NCBI RefSeq assembly: GCF_003841465.1
Contig: NZ_REFZ01000006.1
Span: forward strand, 62,001 to 126,000
DNA length: 64,000 nucleotides
DNA from: Natrarchaeobius oligotrophus
GTDB taxonomy: Archaea > Halobacteriota > Halobacteria > Halobacteriales > Natrialbaceae
Reading direction: 5' to 3'
Under the pieces are notes generated by a model. It saw only the letters and a program-made list of their open reading frames with translations. It searched no databases and was not told the DNA's origin. Below, in pieces: positions 24,910-34,580 of this stretch (its first letter is position 1; each line of letters starts with the position of its first letter). The translations under genes were made by a program, and so were the position numbers.

Positions 24910-25299
24910 TCACGCTCGCCGCGGTCCACCGGCGCTCTGAACCCGCCAGCTGCCGTCGAGTCCGCAGGCGTCCCGTTCCTCGTACTCGATTTCGGTCCCG
25001 GCCGACAGCCGGGAACCGCCGTCGATGCGTTCGACGCGCAACGGCACGTCGAGGGTGTCGCCACAGCAGCCGACGCCGACGAACTCATTCCACTGGTCGC
25101 CCTCGCGGGCGGTCCGGCGGATCTTTCGCAGGAACGCGCGAAACGACGGTTTCTCCACCTGGAAGCGCCCCCACCGGGAGAGGTCGGCCGGAGACGAGAC
25201 GACGACTCGCTCGGCCGAGGATCTCTCGACCCGGTCGGAACCGGCGGACTGCTCGCCCCCCGCGGATCGCTCGCTCGCGTTCGACGAGTCCGGGCTCAC
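24910..25299 (-). CDS. Conserved haloarchaeal hypothetical protein with paired cysteines
   Basis: A 129-residue protein from a GTG at 25299. The first 40 residues are low-complexity and acidic. The core begins WGRFQVEKPSFRAFLRKIRR (about 50-69) and contains VGVGCCGDTLDVPLRV (about 82-97), with a vicinal Cys pair, then a VERIDGGSRL strand. The cysteines may bind metal or be redox-active. No family is recognised. The reading frame stays open upstream into the secF promoter, but has no ATG or GTG start there. It is divergent from secF. Confidence 0.55.
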   Translation of the reverse strand: MSPDSSNASERSAGGEQSAGSDRVERSSAERVVVSSPADLSRWGRFQVEKPSFRAFLRKIRRTAREGDQWNEFVGVGCCGDTLDVPLRVERIDGGSRLSAGTEIEYEERDACGLDGSWRVQSAGGPRRA

Positions 25300-25415
25300 G
25301 TCGATTTCTACGGGCTCGAGCGCCTCGAGTCCGATTTCGTTCCAGCAATAATCTTTCGAAACATGCTGGAGAAATTGAGAAGGCTTACTTCGGCTGACTA
25401 CCAGTGGTCCGATAC

Positions 25416-26312
25416 ATGGGGTATTTCGACGTACCGGAGGTAGAGTACACCCGGTACAGCAACCGCCAGCTCGCGGCGGTGCCGCTCGCGATTCTCGCGG
25501 TTGCACTGCTCGTCCTCAGTGGCTCGTTTCTCCTGACCGGAGCCCCGGTACAGCTGGGGATGGACTTCGCCGGTGGAGCGGAACTGACGATCCAGACGAC
25601 GTCCTCCGAGGGGGAGATCCGAGACGCGTTCGACCGGGCACCCGACTCGATCCAGGCGATCCAGGCGCCGGGCGTCGACAACCAGTACACGGTGCAGTTC
25701 GCCGGAATCGACGACAGCGAGGCGATCCAGGCGTTGAGCACGCAGGCCGAGCAGAACCTCGAGGCCGACGGCGACGCCGCGATCGTCCAATCGGAGTCGA
25801 CGGCGTCAGCGAGCTTCGCCGAACAGACCCAGCGGACCGCCTTGCTCGGAATCGCCGTGGCGTTTCTCGGGATGAGCGTCCTCGCGTTCCTGCTCTTTCG
25901 GACGTTCGTTCCCTCCGTCGCCATCGTCGTCTCGGCGTTTTCGGACATCATGATTCCGCTCGCGTTCATGGCGATCGCGGGCATTCAACTCTCGCTCGGC
26001 ACCGTCGCCGCGCTGTTGATGTTGATCGGATACTCGGTCGACTCCGACATTCTGTTGAACAACCACGTCCTCAGACGGAGCGGTGACTTCTACGAGAGCA
26101 CGCACAGAGCGATGCGAACCGGTATCACCATGACGGTGACGTCGATGATGGCGATGCTCGTAATGGGGATCGCCGCCTGGCTGTTCGGCGTCGAACTGCT
26201 CGCGTCGATCGGAATTATCCTCTTCGTCGGCCTGGCGGCCGACCTGATGAACACGTACATGTTGAACGTAAGTCTCCTTCGCTGGTACAAGTTCGAGGGG
26301 GTGAGATCGTAA
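25416..26312 (+). CDS. secF: Protein-export membrane protein SecF
   Basis: A 298-residue protein with six membrane helices. The first extracellular region is short, with the D1-like GMDFAGGAELTIQ (about 47-59), the SecF hallmark (FxGG). TM2-TM6 carry the RND-type segments: VAFLGMSVLAFLLFRTFVPS (about 148-167), LLMLIGYSVDSDILLNN (about 202-218) and MTVTSMMAMLVMGIAAW (about 237-253). SecDF uses ion gradient to aid Sec export. The stop shares one base with the secD start (TAATG). Confidence 0.95.
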   Translation: MGYFDVPEVEYTRYSNRQLAAVPLAILAVALLVLSGSFLLTGAPVQLGMDFAGGAELTIQTTSSEGEIRDAFDRAPDSIQAIQAPGVDNQYTVQFAGIDDSEAIQALSTQAEQNLEADGDAAIVQSESTASASFAEQTQRTALLGIAVAFLGMSVLAFLLFRTFVPSVAIVVSAFSDIMIPLAFMAIAGIQLSLGTVAALLMLIGYSVDSDILLNNHVLRRSGDFYESTHRAMRTGITMTVTSMMAMLVMGIAAWLFGVELLASIGIILFVGLAADLMNTYMLNVSLLRWYKFEGVRS

Positions 26313-27952
26313 TGGGACCCATCGCATTCGCCAAAGAGTACTGGCGGATCCTCCTGCTCGTGACGTTCCTCGGCGTCGCGCTCGTCGCGCTGTTCATCCC
26401 CGGCGGCATCGTCGCCGACGACACCCTCGCCGCCGAAAACGAGAGCGTCGACGACAACCCCACCAACATCGAGTACGGGCTCGGACTCGACGGCGGAACG
26501 CGGGTGAGCGCGCCGCCGGTCGGGATGACCGTCGACCACCTCGATATCGAACACGACGAACAGCAACAGGTCGCCACGGCGCTGTACACGTACGACTACG
26601 AGAACGCCGATCTCGAGGTCAGAGATGCCACCGTCAGGTTCCACGAGAACGACAACCGCTTCAGCGCGGAGATCTTCTCCGACGAGGTGACGCCCGCCGA
26701 GTTCGCGGCGGCTCTCGAGTCCGCGGACGTCGGTCTCGAGGTCGACGAGGACGACGTCGAGCAGGGGGTCACCCAGCAGACTCGCGACGAGATCATCCAG
26801 ACGATCGAGTTGCGCATCAACGAAGCCGGTCTTGACGGCGGATCCGCCTATCAGGAGGCGACGCTCGGCGGCCAGTACTACATCGTCACCGAGGTACCGG
26901 GAATGAGCCCCGAGGAGCTCCGGGAACTGCTGAGCGATCGCGGCGACGTGCGGATCGATGCGTACCATCCGGACGAGGACGGCGAGCAGACGAACGAAAC
27001 CGTGCTGCTGGGCGAAGAGATTGCCGACTCCGGCGTCGCGTCGTACGACGACGAGCGCGGTCAGCACTACGTTCCGATCACCGTCGACAACACGGAAGGC
27101 GAAGACGGGAACAGTCCCGCCTCCGAGTACCAGGGGGCGATGAACGATCTCGGATTCACCGGCGAGGGACAGGGCCGATGTCACATTCAGGACCGCGAAG
27201 CCGGCGAGTTCGACTTCGATCCGGACGATCCGCAGTGGTGTCTGCTCACGATCGTCGACGGCGAGGTCATCGACGCTCACAGCATGGGCGCGGGTCTCGC
27301 GGAGAACATGCGCACCGGCACCTGGGAGAACGATCCCACGTTCCGGATGATCGTCCCGACCCAGCAGGACGCCCACCACCTCGCGGTCAACCTCCAGTCC
27401 GGCGCGCTGACCGCGCCGCTCGATTTCGACCGCGAGCAGACGTTCACGCTCCAGCCCGCCCTCGCCGACCAGTTCAAGCTCTACTCGCTGCTCATCGGTG
27501 GGCTCGCGGTGATGACCGTCTGCGGGATGATCTTCCTGCGCTACCGGGATCCGCGCGTCGCCGCGCCGATGTTCCTCACCGCGATGGCGGAGGTGGTCAT
27601 CCTGCTCGGGTTCGCCGCGGCGATTCGCATGCCGCTCGACCTCTCGCACGTCGCCGGGTTCATCGCCGTTGTCGGTACCGGGGTCGACGACCTCGTCATC
27701 ATCGCCGACGAGGTGATGGACGAAGGCGACGTCAACTCGAGGCGGGTGTTCGAATCCCGCTTCCGGAAGGCGTTCTGGATCATCGGGGCCGCGGCGGCGA
27801 CGACGATCATCGCGCTGTCGCCGCTCGCGGTGTTGAGCCTCGGGGACCTCCGCGGGTTCGCGATCATCACGATCCTCGGCGTGCTCGTCGGGGTGCTCAT
27901 CACCCGACCGGCCTACGGAGACATCCTCCAGCGCCTGCTGACGGACAAGTAA
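26312..27952 (+). CDS. secD: Protein-export membrane protein SecD
   Basis: A 546-residue protein, the partner of SecF in the F-then-D gene order normal for haloarchaea. An N-terminal helix (ILLVTFLGVALVALFIPGG) leads to the D1 LGLDGGTRVSAPP (about 51-63) and a large, acidic extracytoplasmic P1 region to about 385. Five membrane helices follow, with FAAAIRMPLDLSHVAGFIAVVGTGVDDLVI (about 429-458, holding the proton-path Asp region). It overlaps secF by one base, so both are made from one mRNA. Confidence 0.95.
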   Translation: MGPIAFAKEYWRILLLVTFLGVALVALFIPGGIVADDTLAAENESVDDNPTNIEYGLGLDGGTRVSAPPVGMTVDHLDIEHDEQQQVATALYTYDYENADLEVRDATVRFHENDNRFSAEIFSDEVTPAEFAAALESADVGLEVDEDDVEQGVTQQTRDEIIQTIELRINEAGLDGGSAYQEATLGGQYYIVTEVPGMSPEELRELLSDRGDVRIDAYHPDEDGEQTNETVLLGEEIADSGVASYDDERGQHYVPITVDNTEGEDGNSPASEYQGAMNDLGFTGEGQGRCHIQDREAGEFDFDPDDPQWCLLTIVDGEVIDAHSMGAGLAENMRTGTWENDPTFRMIVPTQQDAHHLAVNLQSGALTAPLDFDREQTFTLQPALADQFKLYSLLIGGLAVMTVCGMIFLRYRDPRVAAPMFLTAMAEVVILLGFAAAIRMPLDLSHVAGFIAVVGTGVDDLVIIADEVMDEGDVNSRRVFESRFRKAFWIIGAAAATTIIALSPLAVLSLGDLRGFAIITILGVLVGVLITRPAYGDILQRLLTDK

Positions 27953-28033
27953 CGGCGACCGGACGATCTCGTTTTGTCGATCTCCCGCTTGCGCGTGGTC
28001 GCGTTCCGCGCCTCGAGCGTCCGCTCTCGACGG

Positions 28034-29065
28034 TCAGGTCGGAACGACGTTCGTCGCGCCGACGCTCTCGAGCACCAGCCAGGCGACGAAGACGCCGTAC
28101 AGCGCGAGCAGCGTCCAGGCTTCTCGCCTCGAGAGGAGCATGTCGGTTCGCACGATGGCGAAGAAGACGACCGTCGCGAGGATCAGAAAGGCCATCATCG
28201 GGACGACGTGGGCAAACGACACCGCCAGTGAGCCCGCGACGAGGACGCCCGCCGGGATCGCCACCAGCAGATCGAAGACGTTGCTCCCGAGGACGTTCGC
28301 GAGGCTCACGCTCGAGCGTCCCCTCCGCGCCGCCACGATGCTGACGAACGCGTCCGGCACGCTAGTGCCGGCGGCGACGACGATCATGCCCCAGAGGAAC
28401 GCGGGCGTGGCGAACGCCTCGCCGAGTCCGATCGCGGAGACGACGAGTCCCTCGACGCCGGCGACGATGAGCACCAGCCCGAGTCCGAACCGGAGCCAGG
28501 TCCGTCGGCGAGGGACGTCGACGGGCTCGAGTCCGCGATCCGTCGCGTCCAGGTACTGCGTGAACAGGTAGAGTGCGTACAGTGCGAGCGGGAAGAGCGC
28601 GAGCGGGCGGGTCACCGTTCCCTCGAGGGGGATCCCGTTCGTCGGGTAGTAGATGACAGCCAGCGAGAACGTCAGCAAGAGCGCTGCAACAGCGAGCATG
28701 TAAAACAGCGCCTCCTTGTAGACGAGGTCGCGGTTGGTGTCCATCCGACCGCCGACGAGCACCGCCAGACCCGGGATGACCAGCAGGTTGAACACCGCGG
28801 AGCCGACGATCGCGCCGATACCCAGCTCGAACTCGCCGTGACGGAGCGTCGCCAGGAGGACGCTCGCCAGTTCCGGCGTGCTAGAGCCGACGGCCGCGAT
28901 GACGGCTCCCTGGACGACCGCGGGCACGCCGTACGCGGCCGCGAGATCGTTCGCCGCCTCCTCGAGCCACGTACTCCCGTTCCAGACGACCGCCGTCGCG
29001 ACCGCGGCGACCACGAGCAGCCAGGCGACCTCGAGCACGCTCACTCGTGCGACGGGCACGACCAT
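28034..29065 (-). CDS. Sodium/calcium exchanger (CaCA) family protein
   Basis: A 343-residue transporter with about ten helices in two inverted repeats. The first alpha repeat is AVGSSTPELASVLLAT (about 60-75) with GSAVFNLLVIPG, and the second is AAGTSVPDAFVSIVAARRG (about 236-254) with LGSNVFDLLVAIPAG. The acidic residues in these repeats (Glu and Asp after SSTP/TSVP) bind Ca2+ in NCX relatives. Ion specificity is unproven. The start (MVVPVARV) is taken at 29065, since the upstream residues are polar and not helix-like. Confidence 0.9.
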   Translation of the reverse strand: MVVPVARVSVLEVAWLLVVAAVATAVVWNGSTWLEEAANDLAAAYGVPAVVQGAVIAAVGSSTPELASVLLATLRHGEFELGIGAIVGSAVFNLLVIPGLAVLVGGRMDTNRDLVYKEALFYMLAVAALLLTFSLAVIYYPTNGIPLEGTVTRPLALFPLALYALYLFTQYLDATDRGLEPVDVPRRRTWLRFGLGLVLIVAGVEGLVVSAIGLGEAFATPAFLWGMIVVAAGTSVPDAFVSIVAARRGRSSVSLANVLGSNVFDLLVAIPAGVLVAGSLAVSFAHVVPMMAFLILATVVFFAIVRTDMLLSRREAWTLLALYGVFVAWLVLESVGATNVVPT

Positions 29066-29170
29066 GAAAGTTGGACGGGCTCTCGGACGGGAGCCGACGT
29101 CGAGTCTCGGTTTCGTGACCGAATCGCTCGCGTCTCCGTTCACCGCACCCCCTCGAATCCCGCACCGCCG

Positions 29171-29842
29171 TCAGAACTGCTCGAGTCCGGTCTGTTCGGC
29201 GGCGGCGAGCACGTCCGCGCAGGTCGACCACGACTCGCGCGCGAACGGCGGGAGGTCGCCGTGATCGTCGACGTAGGTCTCGAGGAACTGGCGAGTGGTC
29301 GGATCGCTCGGGTAGCCGCTGCCGAGGTCCCCGTACTCCGCGGCGAGGGCGGCGACGTGGGCGTCGCGTTCGACCTTCGCGATCACGCTCGCCGCGCCGA
29401 CGAGTCGCGACTCGTCGTCCGCGCCGTGGCGCGCCTCGAGATCGACGAACTCGAGCGAGCACGCCTCGGCGACCCGGCGGGCGAACCGATTCGCGTCCGT
29501 GTCGCAGGCGTCACAGAGGCCTGCGATCGGCTCGCCCGCCGACGGATCGCCGTCACAGTCCGTGAGCGCGTCGTCGATCGCCGCGGCGTGAGCCTCGACG
29601 GCCAGCGAGTTCATGTCCGTCTCCGGGTGGTCGATCCGCGACGGCGTGACCTCGGCGACGCCGACGGCGACTCGGTCGTCGTCTCGCAGCGTCGCGGCGA
29701 GTTCGTTCCGTCGTGTCGCCGTCAGTCGCTTCGAGTCCGCGACGCCGTCGGGGAGGTGAGCGCGGTCCTCGAGGTAGACGGCCGCGGCGAACATCGATCC
29801 CAGGGCGGGTCCCTTTCCTGCCTCGTCGACGCCGAGTGGCAT
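29171..29842 (-). CDS. rnhB: Ribonuclease HII
   Basis: A 223-residue protein. It opens GVDEAGKGPALGSM (about 4-17), carrying the first two metal-binding acids, then VADSKRLTATRR (about 34-45) and the third Asp in LCDACDTDANRFA (about 108-120). A C-terminal region GSGYPSDPTTRQFLETYVD (about 174-192) is the archaeal RNase HII signature. It removes RNA from RNA/DNA hybrids and single ribonucleotides. It lies in the same direction as pus10, 69 bp apart. Confidence 0.94.
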   Translation of the reverse strand: MPLGVDEAGKGPALGSMFAAAVYLEDRAHLPDGVADSKRLTATRRNELAATLRDDDRVAVGVAEVTPSRIDHPETDMNSLAVEAHAAAIDDALTDCDGDPSAGEPIAGLCDACDTDANRFARRVAEACSLEFVDLEARHGADDESRLVGAASVIAKVERDAHVAALAAEYGDLGSGYPSDPTTRQFLETYVDDHGDLPPFARESWSTCADVLAAAEQTGLEQF

Positions 29843-29911
29843 ACGCTCACGGTGGGACGCCGGTCGGTAAATCGTTTTATCGTTCGGACGACTCGTCCGT
29901 CGCGACGGGCC

Positions 29912-31261
29912 TCACGTTTCGCGCGGTCCGTCCCGGAAGTACTCCTCGAGTTCGAACGGCTCGTCCTCTCCCTCGACGCCGATTACGTCGAGCGCGGTCA
30001 CCTCGGCGTCGGTCTCCAGTAATCCGGCGAGGCTCGGCTCGGTGCGGCCATCGTCACCGCTGATGAGTTCCTTGACGTACAGACCGCCCGCGCCGTGGAG
30101 GCGGACGTCGGCCCGACTCGGCTCGAGCAGTTCCCCGTCGATTTCGTAGACGGACCGCTCGCGGGTGAGGTTCGCACGCCGGTGGTCGACTCGTTGGGGG
30201 GTGTACTGCTCGACCGTGGTGCCCGAGAGTTCCTCGAGCGCGGTCTCGAACGCCTCGCGATCGACGGGGTCGTCGAATGCGACGTCGGCGCGATAGCGCT
30301 TGCTCGCGTCGTGTTCTTTGACGCGCTCGACCATCTCGTACGTCGCGAGCCGGAGACCGTCGACTTCGACGGCTCCCCCGGCGGCGGCGTTGATCTCGCG
30401 TTCGAGTTCGGCCGGGTCCGGATCGCGAACGCGCGGGCGTTTCACCTCGAGGACGAACGGGCGACCGTCCTCGAGCATCCGGGCGTCGACGTCCTCCCGA
30501 CCGGCCCCGTGAAACGTTCCCTCGTCGCCGTCCATCGCCTCGACGACGTGCGGTCGCACGACCTGTTCGACGCTCGTATCGTACATGTAGCCGGAGCCGT
30601 CGCAGTGGTCACAGGGCACTTCGCCATCGTCGCCGAGCTGGACGCCGCTGGCACCGCACTCCCGGCAGGGCCACTCGGTCTGTGGGACGTCGCGCTCGAG
30701 TTTGCGGTACCGACCGTAGACGAACGCCGGATTCACCTGGACGTCGACCGCGTGGCTGGTCACCCGGTCCGACTCGAGGGCGGAGAGCGGATCGAACCCG
30801 TCGAGATCGACGACGACCAGGACGTCGGGGCGGTCGAAGTCGACGTCGGTACCGGTTTTCGCTCCGATGCGGCGGCCGACCTCGCGGTTCACCTCGCGTT
30901 TCATCGCCTCGCCGACGTCCGGCTCGAGCCCCGCGTCCTCCCGGAGGAGTCGCTCGTTTTCCTCGACCAGCGGCGGCACCTGCGATCCGACCTGGTAGGT
31001 GGAGAACTCGACGCCCTCGAGGGCGTCGATCGCCGCGTTCGCGACGGCGTCGAAGGTTCCGCAGTAGCCCTCACAGACCCAGCAGTCGGCGGGTTCGTCG
31101 GGGTCGAAGTCCTCGTCGTCGGCCAGCGCTACCGTAGTTCGAAGCGCCCGACCGCGTTCGGCGTTCGTCAGCCCGAAACTCCTGTCGGCGAACGGACGGC
31201 CGAGACAGGAGTCACAGACCGGTCCCGTCGCCAGCAGCGCGCGGGCGTCTTCCGTGATCAT
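29912..31261 (-). CDS. pus10: tRNA pseudouridine(54/55) synthase Pus10
   Basis: A 449-residue protein. The N-terminal THUMP/zinc region has CDSCLG (about 16-21) and CWVCEGYC (about 61-68), and a DnaJ-like zinc knuckle WPCRECG...CDHCDGSGYMY lies at about 199-225. The catalytic module has FHGAGREDVDARML (about 247-260, nucleophilic Asp within DVD) and FVLEVKRPRVRDPD. The C-terminal half closes with LYVKELISGDDGRTEPS, typical for pseudouridine synthases. Archaeal Pus10 makes pseudouridine 54 and 55 of tRNA. The start MITEDARAL at 31261 is preferred to one ten codons upstream. Confidence 0.95.
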   Translation of the reverse strand: MITEDARALLATGPVCDSCLGRPFADRSFGLTNAERGRALRTTVALADDEDFDPDEPADCWVCEGYCGTFDAVANAAIDALEGVEFSTYQVGSQVPPLVEENERLLREDAGLEPDVGEAMKREVNREVGRRIGAKTGTDVDFDRPDVLVVVDLDGFDPLSALESDRVTSHAVDVQVNPAFVYGRYRKLERDVPQTEWPCRECGASGVQLGDDGEVPCDHCDGSGYMYDTSVEQVVRPHVVEAMDGDEGTFHGAGREDVDARMLEDGRPFVLEVKRPRVRDPDPAELEREINAAAGGAVEVDGLRLATYEMVERVKEHDASKRYRADVAFDDPVDREAFETALEELSGTTVEQYTPQRVDHRRANLTRERSVYEIDGELLEPSRADVRLHGAGGLYVKELISGDDGRTEPSLAGLLETDAEVTALDVIGVEGEDEPFELEEYFRDGPRET

Positions 31262-31405
31262 GTCGCGAGAGTGGGTGGCCGCGGGTAACACGTTTTCCCT
31301 TCGACGGAGCGCCGTCGCCGGCGGCGAACTCGCCGGAGCGGACCGGGTCGTTCTCGCCGCGGGAATCCCACGAGGTTCAAATGGGTGGGGTCCTATCCGT
31401 GGGAC

Positions 31406-32515
31406 ATGAACGACCCCCTACTCAGCCGCCGTCGCCTTCTCGCGGCCGCGGGCGGCGGTCTCGCCGGCGGTCTCGCCGGCTGCGCCGAACCACGGCGCGA
31501 CAGCGCAATCGAGGGGAGCACGTCCCACGAGATCGACCGAGGTGACGTCGCGGACGGATCGGCGTTTACCGCCGTCTACGAGGCGATCATCGACTCGGTG
31601 ACCCAGGTTCGGGTCTTCGGCGTCGAGGATCCGATCACGGAAGGCGAGGGTCGCGGCCAAGGTTCCGGATTCGTCTACGACGACCGCCACGTCGTCACGA
31701 ACGATCACGTCGTCGCGCGAGGTGAGGAAGTCGACCTCCAGTACATCAACGGCGACTGGACGAACACCAGACTCGTCGGAACGGATCCGTTCAGCGACCT
31801 GGCGGTCCTCGAGGCGGATCACGTACCGGAGTCCGCGTCGCCGCTCGCGGTGAGCACACAACGGCCCGCGGTTGGTCAACAGGTGCTCGCGATCGGCAAC
31901 CCGTACGGTCTCGAGGGGTCGATGTCCTCGGGAATCGTCAGCGGCGTCGATCGGACGGTCGACGCGCCCGGTCGGCCGTTTTCGTTTGCGAACGTCGTCC
32001 AGACCGACGCGGCGGTCAATCCGGGAAACAGCGGCGGTCCGCTCGTCGATCTCGACGGCGACGTCGTCGGCGTCGTCAACGCCGGCGGCGGCGAGAACAT
32101 CGGGTTCGCGATCTCGGCCGCGCTGACCGATCGCGTCGTCCCAGCGCTGATCGACGACGGCGAGTTCGAACACTCCTATATGGGAATCCAACTGGCCACG
32201 GTCGACCGACTCGTGGCCGAAGAAAACGACCTCCCGGAGGCGACCGGCATCGTCGTCACCGACGTTCTTCCGGACGGTCCCGCCGACGGCGTCCTTCAGG
32301 GTGCGGACCGAGTCGCCAGGCGCCGCGATGAACCGATTCCCGTCGGCGGCGACGTGATCTTCGAGATGAACGGCGAACCGATCCCCGACCGACACGCGCT
32401 CTCGACGTTTCTCGCACTCGAGACGAGTCCGGGAGAGACGCTCGAGCTACGTCTTCGACGGAACGGTGTCGAGACGACCGAGTCGATGACACTCGGTGCG
32501 CGGCCGACGCCGTGA
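31406..32515 (+). CDS. HtrA-type serine protease, Tat lipoprotein
   Basis: A 369-residue exported protein. A Tat signal (LLSRRRLLAAAGGG) ends in lipobox LAGC (about 24-27). The chymotrypsin-fold domain has HVVTNDHVVARG (His about 98), a catalytic Asp in DPFSDLAVLEA (about 130) and NPGNSGGPLVD (Ser about 213). A PDZ-like domain follows (VADGVLQGADRV and GDVIFEMNGEPIPD). This DegP/HtrA family degrades misfolded proteins outside the membrane; haloarchaeal members are envelope-quality-control proteases. The ATG at 31406 gives the expected charged n-region. Confidence 0.93.
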   Translation: MNDPLLSRRRLLAAAGGGLAGGLAGCAEPRRDSAIEGSTSHEIDRGDVADGSAFTAVYEAIIDSVTQVRVFGVEDPITEGEGRGQGSGFVYDDRHVVTNDHVVARGEEVDLQYINGDWTNTRLVGTDPFSDLAVLEADHVPESASPLAVSTQRPAVGQQVLAIGNPYGLEGSMSSGIVSGVDRTVDAPGRPFSFANVVQTDAAVNPGNSGGPLVDLDGDVVGVVNAGGGENIGFAISAALTDRVVPALIDDGEFEHSYMGIQLATVDRLVAEENDLPEATGIVVTDVLPDGPADGVLQGADRVARRRDEPIPVGGDVIFEMNGEPIPDRHALSTFLALETSPGETLELRLRRNGVETTESMTLGARPTP

Positions 32516-32748
32516 CGGCTGTGCGTCGAAATATCGCATTTCTCGGCCGTAAGACCGAATTACCGTCGCCGCGCTGGCGTACGGTCGCCGTACACGTTGG
32601 AATTCGTCGAACTCTTGATACCGGTCACCGGAACGTCGAATAAATCCCGATTCGAACGGTACCGGACCCGTACCGTCAGTTAGGACGATGATAACAATGG
32701 TATGGACGGCCATCGATATCACCGGTGCGAGTCTTCGCCCGGTATCAC

Positions 32749-32943
32749 ATGTCACATAACGTCGAACACCGAACACCCGATGCCGAAGAGCCGTTGATCG
32801 AACTCGATCACGTCACCGTGGAGAACGAAAACGCTCCGAACGAGTGCGCCATCTTCCCCCGCGGAGCGACGGAAGCGGAGCTCTTGACCACCTGGATTAC
32901 AGCCCACGACGACGCGTTCGTCGCGCTCGAGGCGATGCGCTGA
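32749..32943 (+). CDS. DUF7511-type small haloarchaeal protein
   Basis: A 64-residue acidic protein. The sequence has a conserved IELDHVTVENE lead and an IFPRGATEAELLTTWITAHDD segment (about 39-59), the hallmark of this haloarchaeal family, followed by VALEAMR. The function is unknown. It starts 230 bp after the HtrA gene. The next gene begins 5 bp after its stop. Confidence 0.65.
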   Translation: MSHNVEHRTPDAEEPLIELDHVTVENENAPNECAIFPRGATEAELLTTWITAHDDAFVALEAMR

Positions 32944-32948
32944 GGGCG

Positions 32949-33140
32949 ATGGCGATGCGCGTGGACGATTCGGTCACCGCTGTCGGCTTCTGGATCGCGA
33001 CGGTGTTGCCGCTCGCGTACTTTCCGGTCTTCCTCGCGGGGATCGATTCCGTAACCTCCCTCTCGTTGTTTCTCGGACTCCTGGCGATCAACGTCCTCGC
33101 GCTGATCGTCGGCCACGAGTATCCTGGCACTCGTTCGTAG
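32949..33140 (+). CDS. Small two-helix membrane protein
   Basis: A 63-residue protein (a start two codons later is also possible). Two hydrophobic helices, TAVGFWIATVLPLAYFPVFLA (about 9-29) and SLFLGLLAINVLALIVG (about 39-55), and a short polar end. It starts 5 bp after the DUF7511 stop and is probably co-transcribed with it. No family is recognised. Confidence 0.6.
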   Translation: MAMRVDDSVTAVGFWIATVLPLAYFPVFLAGIDSVTSLSLFLGLLAINVLALIVGHEYPGTRS

Positions 33141-33213
33141 TGACGCACACTCCGCTTTTCGGTGATCGGTCACCGGTGAAAGCGCTAAGGTGTGTCGGGT
33201 GGTACCTACAATC

Positions 33214-33372
33214 ATGAAGTCCCGCTGTCCACTCTGCAACCGACTCGTTCCGGGCGACGCCCAGCACTGGTGTCGGTGCGGCCAGGTGATGGATCGGCGC
33301 TGTTTCGACGCTCACGGCTCCTGGTGTAGCGCGGGCGGTCGAGACGCCTGGATCGGCGCGCTCGAGCGGTAG
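33214..33372 (+). CDS. Small cysteine-rich (zinc-binding) protein
   Basis: A 52-residue protein from the ATG at 33214. It has CPLCNRL (about 5-11), WCRCGQ (about 20-25), then a Cys/His set DRRCFDAHGSWC, giving about six Cys and His ligands in pairs. This is compatible with one or two zinc sites. Composition matches haloarchaeal zinc-ribbon mini-proteins, often involved in RNA or protein contacts. A longer in-frame start at 33190 is less likely. Confidence 0.6.
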   Translation: MKSRCPLCNRLVPGDAQHWCRCGQVMDRRCFDAHGSWCSAGGRDAWIGALER

Positions 33373-33632
33373 TATCGAACGGAGCGCCCGAATCGAACTC
33401 GCGATCGTCGGATGCGCGATGGCAACCGAAGCGATTCGAACGCGGTGTTCTTTAAGTACCTCTGGTCACAAGGTGTAGATACGAAGCGCTTTTTCGCGAA
33501 TCATAAACGCGCACAACCTCCCGGTCAGCGGCCGCTGAACGACGACCGGCCGCCGAGAACGTATCGAACCGACGGACTGTCGTGCGAAACGAGCGAGCCT
33601 TTTTCAGTCTCCCCCTCCGACCGACGAACGAG

Positions 33633-34481
33633 ATGAGAGACGACGGTGGCGAACCCGGATCGAACCTCCAGCAATCGATCGCGGTCCAACGACGACGAGG
33701 CACGGACCGCGAGCGCCGTCTCGAGACGCGTCCCGGCTCCGGATCGCTCTCTCGAGCGGACGTCCAGCGGGACTCGACGGTCCGTCGGTGGGGCGTCGTC
33801 ACGCCGAGTGCGACCGTCATCGGCCGTCCGGAGTCGCCCGACGCGGACCTCTCGGAGAGCGTCCGACGACTCCACGACGAACAGCACGCGGCGACGCCGG
33901 GCTACAGCGAGCGCGCACACCATCTCGATCGGCTGCGGACCACGCAGGCGCTGTGCAACGCGCTCGAACTGACGCCGTGGCAACGCGATCTCGCGCTCGG
34001 CGTGATGGATCACATCGACCTCAGGGAGTTCGGCAGCCAGCGGGCGATCCCGAAGGTCGCACTGGTCGTGATCAGACACGTCGTGGACGTCGACCGACAG
34101 GCGTACTTCGGCCTCGACGACGTCGACGCGCAGGCGCTGTCTGCCGAGCGGATGGACCAGCTGTTCGGTCAGTACCGAGCCCACGACATCACTGGCGAGC
34201 CGACGTTCAAACGGCTGGCGTCACAGTTCGGCCTCGACACGACGAGCCTGAACCGGCTTCGGCGGGTCCTCCGTTCGCAACTCGACGGCGAGTTGCCCGC
34301 GTACGGACGAAACCCGTACCGCGACCCCAATCTCCCGGACTCGAGCGCGACCGGACCGGAATCCGTGGGCGAGGCCGGCGACGAATCCGCCGAGGATCCG
34401 AACGCGGACGACGAACCCGCGTCCGATTCGACCGCGGGAGACCAAACGACGGACAGTTCGAATCCGAACGATTCGGGCTAA
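33633..34481 (+). CDS. Haloarchaeal DNA-directed RNA polymerase subunit epsilon
   Basis: A 282-residue protein. The start at 33633 is followed by a variable Arg/Ser-rich stretch. The family core begins WGVVTPSATVIGRPESPD (about 50-67) and continues SVRRLHDEQHAATPGYSERAHHLDRLRTTQALCNAL (about 74-109), then FGSQRAIPKVALVVIRHVVD (about 132-151). It ends with a disordered acidic tail. This subunit is known only from haloarchaeal RNA polymerase preparations; its role is not well defined. A TATA-like TTCTTTAAG at 33450 is far upstream (about 175 nt), so other promoter elements may exist. Confidence 0.88.
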   Translation: MRDDGGEPGSNLQQSIAVQRRRGTDRERRLETRPGSGSLSRADVQRDSTVRRWGVVTPSATVIGRPESPDADLSESVRRLHDEQHAATPGYSERAHHLDRLRTTQALCNALELTPWQRDLALGVMDHIDLREFGSQRAIPKVALVVIRHVVDVDRQAYFGLDDVDAQALSAERMDQLFGQYRAHDITGEPTFKRLASQFGLDTTSLNRLRRVLRSQLDGELPAYGRNPYRDPNLPDSSATGPESVGEAGDESAEDPNADDEPASDSTAGDQTTDSSNPNDSG

Positions 34482-34580
34482 ATCAACCCGAAACCGAACG
34501 GTCGGGGCGAATACGACTCGACGTCGAAGTGATCGGCGTCGCGGACGCTGTCCTCGACGGTGAGCTCGTCCGGTCGTTTC